Program-made: the position numbers and the translations under genes
The notes under the pieces: generated by a model
The model's database searches: none
Told to the model about the DNA's origin: nothing
The model's input: only the letters and a program-made list of their open reading frames with translations
Shown: positions 56,257-64,000 of the stretch, piece after piece
Numbering within the stretch: the first letter of the stretch is position 1
Layout: each line of letters opens with the position of its first letter
Origin: Dichetophora obliterata
Lineage: Eukaryota; Arthropoda; Insecta; Diptera; Sciomyzidae
Assembly (NCBI GenBank): GCA_963920525.1
Contig: OY986435.1
Coordinates: 179,274,266-179,338,265 of the forward strand
Length of the DNA: 64,000 nt
Direction: 5' to 3'

Positions 56257-57027
56257 TGCTCAAAAAAAATTTGGCAGTCAGTAAGGGTTTTTTGCACGCG
56301 TCCTAAAAATTAAGGGGGGCGTGAGAGGATTGCTTAAATTTTTTATTTTACACACAAACAACCACATGTATTTATTTTACACAAAAATTTAACAACCTTT
56401 CTATTTGTGCTATGACCAAACACTTAACTGGGTATTATTAAATATTTTTAATTAGTTATCTAAGTTGGTGTATGAAAAATCTTACGAGCTTATAAAATGG
56501 GTTAAGTTTGAACGACACCACTCTTGGCTCTTATTTAAGCTTCATTCCTCGAAATACTTAATCAGAAGAAAGTATGAATTTAATAAAATATGGCAGGTTT
56601 TTAATTGAAAGGATATACAAATTTGAATTTTTTTTTTTATTTTTAAGCTGAAAAGATATAAGATTCACTTTAGAAAAAAAAATTTCCAGTCTTAGAACTC
56701 TTAATACTTTTCCAACTGCAAGCAATGACCAAAATGGATTTTGTTCATTTTATTTTCTTATACAATTTTTACAAGGATTTATAAATTTCTATGCACAATG
56801 TATACACACAATATTTGCCACCACAATTTTTTCCCCATAAAATGTTTTTTATGGTGCATTAGACAAAAATATTTGATAAGTGTTTTTATATAACAACATT
56901 TTTTATTTTAGGTTTGTAAAAAGTTACTTTTTTCAATCGCAAATACTGCATTCACTGACTAAGGTATAAAAATTTGTCCCTAACAAGATATTTACGCTTT
57001 TATCTTAGCTTTGCTCTTAAGTTGTCA
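56257..57027. other. AT-rich non-coding gap
   Basis: Nothing supported was found here. Confidence 0.5.
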
Positions 57028-57216
57028 ATGGCTATCGACATTAAACTCATCGAACACATCAATAGGAAATTCATAAAAAATGAGGAACAGTGGCAATATT
57101 TACTTTTTGTTTTTTTCGAATACCGTAAAAAATTACCTAAAGCTACTCAATCAGGGTTAACGTTGCAGCAAAAAGGCGAAAATGAATTGAATATGTATGT
57201 TGAAATTTGTATTTGA
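57028..57216 (+). pseudogene. Short ORF, possibly a MADF-like fragment
   Basis: From ATG 57028 the frame reads MAIDIKLIEHINRKF, then EEQWQYLLFVFFEYRKKL and ends after 62 codons. The start (hydrophobic LIExI) and the W...L...YRKKLxK pattern remind me of MADF DNA-binding domains, which would need about 85 residues and a first Trp that is absent here. Weak similarity only; it may equally be a chance frame in AT-rich DNA. Confidence 0.25.
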
Positions 57217-58849
57217 TAATGGTTTTTAAATTAATTTTTAATAAAAGCATACATATTGATTTGTCTTGTATCCAACTTATTAAATTTTATAAATAAACCA
57301 ATGTAATTTTTGTAAGAATGGCTATAATTTAAAATATTTATGCCAAATACACTTTTTTTATACTAATTTTTAAATGTTTTTCGCCGTGCTTTGTGCGGAT
57401 TAACGGCTTTTTTGGCGAAAAATTGATTTTCAAGTAAATTAAATAAAGGATCTGAAAATTTTGAAAAATCGATATTATGACAACCTTATGCAAGTACGTA
57501 TTGTAGGCATATTCAAACGAAAACAACTGCTTGTTTTGGTCATTTCTTATTTTTTCGGAAGCGTTGAGCACGAATCCAGCATTAGTTTTAAAAAAAAAAA
57601 AATTATAACAAATAGTCACAGTGCGGATAAAGAAGCGAAAATATAAAAAAAAAATCAATTTTCAGCCATAAAAATGGTCAAAAATCGAGGATATTTTGTT
57701 TTTTTTTTCGACAATCTGACTTCACCATCGTAATTATTAGAAAATTTTACGAAAAAATTCAGGAATACAAAAACAAAAATTAACAAGAAATTATTTAGAT
57801 TTATCGCCTTATAAAAGACCTTAGCTGATGGACTTCTCTGAAGCCTTGCCAGTGGAAGATTTAAATTTTTTTCTCCGTTTTTGCTCTAAACATCTTAAAT
57901 CGTGCCCAATTTTCATAAAATCCCTTCTTATTTCAGTGCAATACCACTTTTGTTTTTTTGGGCCACTCTATTGTTCTACTCTACTGATGCACATTAATCA
58001 TAATTTTTTTTTTTTTTTTTTGAGAAAAATGGAGACTTGCAACTATAGAATTTTTCGAACTAGGACATAATTTTTTTTTTTTTTTGTTAAAGTACGAAGC
58101 AATAAACTTTTCAATCGTACGAATAACATTCACGTGAGAATTCATTCGACTCGCATGACTTAACAGTTCTCCACAATCATATATTAACAAAATAGCTATA
58201 TTTTGAGAAGGGTTTATTGCGAGAACATGATATGCCACATAATAAAAAATCGATGCAGTCAAGTTACAAGTTTAAAAAATTAAGTTTTTTATGAAAAATG
58301 CACGCAAAAAACTATATCTGCAAAGTTTCATATAAATTTAATACAAAATGTACCACATTTTACTGTGTTTATGAAAGCATTCTCTGATTCATTCCTATGT
58401 ACATTTTTGTGTATTAAGTGTTAAGTTTTACTGTGTTCAAACGTAATTTTACCGTTTGCGCAAATGAGTACAATATTAATATTATATATATATATATAAT
58501 CAATACATGGTAACAAAATTAATATTAAAACACCGTTTTCTTTTGTTGTTTTTATTTATTTTCTTTGTTTGCAAAGATTATTTAATATCTTGAAACTTTA
58601 CTTGACTTAACGTGCCTTACTTGACGAACTTGACGCGAAAATAAAATAAAGGCAAGCTGAACGCTTAAGAACAGGGCAGCCATTGCAGGTTGCAGCGGCT
58701 GTCATTTAAAAGTACTGTGTGGCTCAAGCAAAAATAAAAGGAAATAATATACTTTTTATTGTGCACTCAAAAAGTTTTTAAGTTCTCGTACAGGAACTTT
58801 TGCTTTCACATTTTGATTAGTGGTGCGTATGGAATATTTTACTATTTTC
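57217..58849. other. AT-rich non-coding stretch
   Basis: Poly-T runs lie near 58005-58021 and 58072-58085, and a TA microsatellite at 58484-58498. The segment at 57370-57570 has old-repeat phrasing without ends. No gene. Confidence 0.5.
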
Positions 58850-58888
58850 CACCGCAAAATAAAATACTTACAACGTTATTTTGCGGTG
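58850..58888. repeat. Perfect 13-bp hairpin
   Basis: CACCGCAAAATAA (58850-58862) and TTATTTTGCGGTG (58876-58888) are perfect inverted copies around a 13-bp loop. No surrounding TIR or duplication was found. Confidence 0.85.
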
Positions 58889-59202
58889 TGATTTCATTAA
58901 AATGACTAAAGTACTGTGTTCATGTGTAGTTTTTCTTGTAAATAAAGTAATATATACGGACCATTTTTTTCCGTGTGGCATTGCACAATTGAACTTCAAG
59001 AAGCGGGTACTTAATATTAAGGAAACGACCCGTCATCTTATCAGCGGGTATTGCTATTGCATTGAGTAAGAACAAGAAATTTAAAAGTCATGTTTTGAAA
59101 ACAGCTTATGAATTGCATGCGTTTAAAATGAAAATAGGATTTCTTGATTCTGCGGAGACTTGAATTCAATGCGAAAGGTTTATTTAAAAGCGTGGCCATT
59201 TC

Positions 59203-59475
59203 ATAAACTGGCCATTTCAGCCCTTCACAGGACTTTGGCCTAGTTTCTATTGATCAATTGTGTTGTGCGTTTTATGAAATGTTTTTACACAAATGATCGA
59301 GAACTGGACCAACGTGTTTTATGTCAATTTTTACTCTCTGCGGTAAGCCATTGTCTGAGGTGGCGGCCGAACAGAAAGATTAATTCAATTGGAAAATATT
59401 CTGTCTGAGCTGGGGTTTCAGTCGGGGTTTTTTAGCTTACGGTCCATGCACCCAACCAGTATGCGACGGCTGCCT
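59203..59475 (-). mobile_element. tRNA-derived SINE copy (minus strand)
   Basis: Read on the minus strand it starts GGCAGCCGTCGCATACTGG, keeps GTAAGCTAAA and CAGCTCAGACAGAATA, and ends GGGCTGAAATGGCCAGTTTAT. It therefore covers most of the family unit seen at 32500-32841. The pol III B box is decayed (the GGTTCAA core has become GACTGAA), so it is probably silent. Target duplications are not visible. Confidence 0.8.
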
Positions 59476-59839
59476 ATTAATCGTTATTCAACATTACATT
59501 TAATATTTATTACATTTAGGTGTATTCAGAAAATCTGATCTACAATAAATCCATTCTCCAAAAGTGTCGCAGGAAGAAACTACTTTCATTTTAAATTTGA
59601 AGTTAGCGTTCGCCTCAACAAAGTGAAGTGATTATGTTTCTGGTATAGTTTTCCTTTTTCAAAACGATTCTAGAGAATGTTTTGAATTAAAAAAAATATT
59701 TTCGAATAAGTCCGTCAAATAAGAAAAAAAACTACTACATACTTTTGGTTGGTATATTTTTCAGGTATTTGGTGTCAAAAATTAAGCACAAAAAAGAGAA
59801 TCAAATGCATCTCCGTGAACATAAATGGGAGAAAGGAAT
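59476..59839. other. Non-coding gap
   Basis: Nothing supported was found between the SINE copy and the piggyBac-type MITE. Confidence 0.5.
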
Positions 59840-59843
59840 TTAA

Positions 59844-60124
59844 CCCTTTCACGTTTATAAGTAACTTAAGAGAGTAAAAATGATTTTGTGTGTTTATATC
59901 TATTTATTATGGTCTAATTTGTTTTTTATATATGTATTTTTTTAAGTCTTGTAAAAATATTTTTCACTTTTCGCGCGTATAATTTTTTGAAGATAATAGT
60001 TTTATTTAAGAGTTGCTATTGCGTAAACTAGAAAAAGTAGTGTAAAAAATTTGTTATTTAGCCAGTATTACTGTAAGTTAAGAAAATTATGTGGGAACAA
60101 ATGTGTCCCTTATGCGTGAAAGGG
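59844..60124. mobile_element. piggyBac-type MITE (281 bp)
   Basis: The ends read CCCTTTCACGTTTATAAG and CCCTTTCACGCATAAGGG inward, identical for the first ten bases. TTAA lies directly outside both ends (59840-59843, 60125-60128), the target of piggyBac transposases. No coding capacity. Confidence 0.8.
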
Positions 60125-60128
60125 TTAA

Positions 60129-62299
60129 GAAATTACCTTGAAATCATTTTCTTCAGCTACTTTTTCAAAAGACAATAGAAGAATTTTTAATTTGATTCAA
60201 TAAATAGGATAAGCAAAAATGTTGAACTTAAAAACTTTTGAATTCTGTTGCATTTTTTTAAGAAACAAAGAAAAAACTTCCACTAATAAAAGCTATTTAA
60301 TCCTTTCAATGCAAGTAAGGATATAATACTCCGTACTTTCAATATTATATTGGAATATGTGTTTTTAATAAAAAAAAACCCATGGAATACACTGCCTTTG
60401 GACCTGCTGCACATAGTTGTAAAATTAGGCATTACAACTTTTATAGTTTGACGTTAAACAATTACAAAACAAAATCGTAACTAGCTAGCTTTCATTGTAA
60501 CTTGCTTTGTTTTTTATGATCTTCATTGAATTGAGAATAAGACAATTACATGCGCTATTATCATCATTTAGTTTTATTCTTTTCCATGATGCAACACAAA
60601 TCATTAATTATATTTTATTTTATGTTATTTTATGACCACACACGAACATGTTTAGAGTGATCGTTAAAAAGTTGTCGTTACTACCTTTCGATGTGTTTCA
60701 AGTGTTTTTAGAATTTTATCTGCTGTAACTGCTATGAGCCCTTAACAACAGCATTACTTTCTTATCAACGTCAGTTACCAGAAATTGATTAATTATTAAT
60801 TTTTTTATTAAAACCGTTTCAAAATCGAACTATAATTCTAATTCCGCTGCAATAGAAATATAAATTTTTTTTAAATAAAAAATTAAACGAATTGCCAGAA
60901 TTTCGCAATGTGTTAACCCTTATGCTAGATGGAATTTTTATAAAAAAGTGCTTTTTTTGGGCGACAAAGCGACGTTTACAAAGATAGTCCGGTATTGATC
61001 AGATTTAATTTTTTGGATAGCCTTTTTAGCCCTAAATTTGTGTAGGGGATTTTATTATCTTTCTAAAGGTGGCTAAACGACGAAAATCTAACGATAAATG
61101 GCGTTTGAAGTCGAAATCGCATCGAAATGTATCCAAAAAATGTCACAGAAAAAATCCAGAATGAGCACTAGAGTGGACCTTATTTGTATGGGGAAAATTT
61201 CCAAGCACTTCATGGAGCGTCCTAAGGGCTCAAACTACTCTAATGGATGAAAAACAAATTCGTGTAAAATTTTAGTAAGATCGGATGCATATAAACCAAG
61301 CAAACACTTCTTTTTAATGAGACCGACCCGGCATAGCGTACATGTGTAGTGTGATTTTCTTAAATTTGAAAATTTATGCTGTTGCTTTAATACAACACTT
61401 TTAAATTTCATTATAAAAATTTCGCTTAATTATTAGTTTTAATGTTATGTTTTTTTAAATACGTTGAAATTATCAATTAATTGTGCACCGCAAGCATTTT
61501 CATCAGCATGATTTTCATAGCATCATCTGTATCACTAACTTCATCATCAGCATCTGCTTTAATAATATTGAGCATAAACAGTTTTAAATTTGTTCATTCT
61601 CATCTTCATGTAGATCATTAGATGTTCTTGAACGGTTTCCGGCTCCGGTTAATTGGGAAGCAGCAGCAACAAAACCACGCCATCCATTATTAAAAATTTT
61701 TGTATGGAATTTCAATATCAATTCAAAAAGCAATCATAAATATATAATATGAAAAAAATTACATTTACCTAGGGAAACCTAAACTGTTTGGCCGCTTGAG
61801 CGTTGCTTTGTTATGATCCATCAAATTTCTTGAGCACATAACAAAAGACTTTAGAAATAAGCTTACAATTTTTGTGGGAAGCATTTTACACCAAGAGATT
61901 TTTAGTTTGCTAAATATTTTTTGCTAAATTGTTTGCTGCTTCAGATGTTGGACTCAAGGTTTTAAAAATGATCCTCAAAGCAAAAATTGGTATATCAAAA
62001 TATTAATAAAAAAAAAACAAAAGACTTAGGAAACGAACTTGCTAATGTCATTCAAGCGGTGCTGCTGAAATCGCGATATAAGTATTGAAAATTATTGCTG
62101 GCTTATGCTTTCCTGCAACCAACGAAAGATTTTTTAATTTAATTTTTAATTTAATAAAAAAATTTTTTTATTAAAAAAAAACAATAAGGATATTCACACA
62201 AATTCATTTATCGCAACGACCATTAAAGAATGCAGCAAACCCGCTGACCAGTGCAGCTTATATTGAAATTCAATTGACCAAACAATGCTGCTGCTCATT
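60129..62299. other. Non-coding stretch with probable old repeat
   Basis: TTAACCCTTATGCTAGATGG at 60913-60932 looks like another piggyBac-type left end, but no partner end lies in the window. The segment 60960-61340 has the texture of an interspersed repeat. No exon was recognised. Confidence 0.4.
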
Positions 62300-62480
62300 G
62301 AAAAAGCCGGCATTTTTGCTAATAAAAGAGCGAGTCACTTCAAAATACAACACAGAGCTGAGAGAAAGCAAGCATGAAAGAAAGCTCAGTTTGCACAAAA
62401 ATACAACAGCCACCAAAATCACTCAATAGCGATTTCGTTCACTCAAAAGAAAGCAGCTTAAGTGTGTTTGCTGCTGCTGA
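62300..62480. promoter_or_regulatory. Possible promoter/leader-like region
   Basis: CTAATAAAAGAGCGAG at about 62318 and an arthropod initiator-like TCAGTTTG at 62386-62393 lie in a patch with denser GA/CAG motifs. Spacing does not fit one core promoter, and no coding exon follows. This is a texture-based guess. Confidence 0.2.
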
Positions 62481-64000
62481 TAACTCAAGACTGCTCAAAA
62501 TAAATGAGAAATGCGCAACGTGAGAAACACCTGCATTTTGGTTTCGAGATATACTAACTTTCTTGTAGTTTTGTAGCATTTGGTGCTGTTGACGGTTTTT
62601 CTATTGTAGCATTTTTCAATTGTTTTTATTTTTTTATAACGATTTGGTGTGCCCAATCTTCGGGATTGAGTTGTGTGTGCTGCTTTGGAGTAAAATAAAT
62701 TTTTCGACATCGGCCTTCTTGTTGAAGATGATGGCATGCGGCTGCTTTTGATATAAACAATGACTTCAAATATACTAAAATTCTGAAGAACTATTAAGTA
62801 ACTCAAGAACTTTTGATAACAAAGTACATGGATTTTCAAATAAAACGCAGCCTTTTTTATTGAGGCAATAATTTCGTTTATGTCTAATTTTATGTAATTT
62901 TTATTAATTTCACTTTATACGCCTAGCTACATATGATTCAACTGAATTAATTTAAAATAAAATCAACAAAATGAGATTAAACGAAAGACTTAAGTAACGA
63001 ACTGCACTGAATTAATTTCGCTGTTATTGTTGCAATGACACTCATTCACCTTTAAGCTTAGGTGTTTTTCTAATGTTGTGGACGTTTCAAATTTGTAATG
63101 TTTAATAATTGAGGCATCTTGCTCAAAATTACAATAACATTAAAAAGCATTCGTTGGCTTTGTGACGGTGTTGTTGATTGAAGTTAACGCTAAAATGTTG
63201 CTTTGGTTCTGATTTTTTGTTTGTTCTTTATTTCCGTCAATTCGAATTATGAAAAATTTTAAACAGAAGTTAAGTTCTTGCTATCGCTCTATTTTTTATT
63301 TGTTTATTTATTATTTTTTTTTTTTTTTTTGCATAATTGAGTAATAGCTCAATTTGTTTTTTTTTATATAACTCTAAATTGCTTTAATTATATTTGATGA
63401 TATTTCTTCACAATTTCCTCTCTGCTGGCGGCAATCTTTGCTACAATCTTACAACTCTTATTTTCAGTCAATTGCTTTTTGAAATTTTTTTAAATAAATT
63501 GAACAGAACTGCTTGTTTAACTTTATTAAATTCTTGCAATTAGATCTTTTCAACTTTTTCCGAATTAAGAAGTTCGGGTTCATTGCAAAAATTACTTGAA
63601 TATGCCTGATTACTACTTGCGAGGAGTATTTTTATATAAAAACAGTCTTTATGAAGACTCTCCTGTAAGTATTTTTTTAAAAAATATCGTTTTTGTGTTT
63701 CACATTTCATTTAAGCTACCACTTTTTCAAATATTTACATATGATCATTTAAATTTTTTACACATCAAAAGGTTCAATTCTTTTGTTACAACATATCTTC
63801 AATTCTCATGTTTTAAGCCTGTCTTCACTAAAATGTGTTTTGAATTTTAAAACTATTTACATAAAGTAGAATTCCATTCGCTCAAACACTATAGAAGTAA
63901 ATTTTTATTAGGGCTTTCTACTACTTGTGCATTGTGATGTTAATTATTGTCATATTTAGAGTAAAATCTTTAAGAGTTAAGTTTTTGTTTTATTTTTGTA
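62481..64000. other. AT-rich non-coding stretch to window end
   Basis: A long T run lies at 63313-63330. Frames at 62495 (minus) and 63596 (plus) have no recognisable protein character. Nothing else is supported. Confidence 0.5.

Overview
The window looks like AT-rich non-coding DNA (introns or intergenic space) from a higher dipteran, most probably a tephritid-type fruit fly. The reasons are the very AT-rich background, CAG/CAACAG-rich stretches typical of fly leader and intron DNA, and a transposon set common in such genomes: an intact Mos1-like mariner, a rosa-like DD41D element, hobo-like and Ac-like hAT elements, tRNA-derived SINEs, Helitron-like elements and a piggyBac MITE. I could not identify any complete host gene. 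Nearly everything that can be annotated is mobile DNA, much of it nested.

Layout. Bases 1-3540 are featureless AT-rich DNA. A 636-bp Helitron-like element with a 118-bp tandem array lies at 3541-4176, a 204-bp hAT MITE at 5754-5957, a possible 98-bp host exon at 6052-6149, and a second Helitron-type 5' end at 6238 whose body carries a small MITE. From 6.9 to 14 kb nothing is recognisable except simple repeats. hAT MITEs with perfect 8-bp target duplications lie at 14180-14621 and 19485-19611. A GC-richer broken ORF at 17804-18568 resembles a non-LTR retrotransposon ORF1. The one intact protein gene is a mariner transposase at 23935-24972, inside a complete 1286-bp element (23762-25047). From 25.8 to 28 kb there is a patch of tandem and duplicated DNA that includes a perfect 126-bp copy.

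The most striking object is at 29185-31572: a 2388-bp fold-back element with hobo-type ends, an 8-bp target duplication and no coding capacity. Its long inverted arms hold 244-bp tandem units, three in one arm and two in the other, and it sits inside an older SINE. Next come a Helitron-type copy interrupted by a TA-MITE and by a SINE with a perfect 15-bp target duplication (31919 to about 32930), a dead minus-strand hAT remnant (33397-34317), and a 1-kb TA-flanked MITE (34734-35735). A 2763-bp decayed hAT with ends identical to maize Ac has landed in a 60-bp tandem array (36704-39466 in about 36670-39760).

From 39.8 kb on there are a diverged repeat pair (39.8 and 48.3 kb), three copies of a CGGCCG-rich element (43.1, 46.2 and 55.0 kb), a rosa-like element with an internal deletion (44991-45909) inserted beside a fragment of an uncharacterised insect protein (45912-46212), a second deletion-derived Tc1/mariner element keeping only protein ends (55676-56254), another SINE (about 59203-59475) and a piggyBac-type MITE (59844-60124). 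Promoter-like, CAG-rich stretches lie at about 53.4-54.5 kb and 62.3-62.5 kb, but no transcript can be built from the sequence alone.

The elements do not form a pathway. They form a stratified record of insertions, internal deletions and template-copied repair, with the mariner as the only element that still looks able to make its own transposase.
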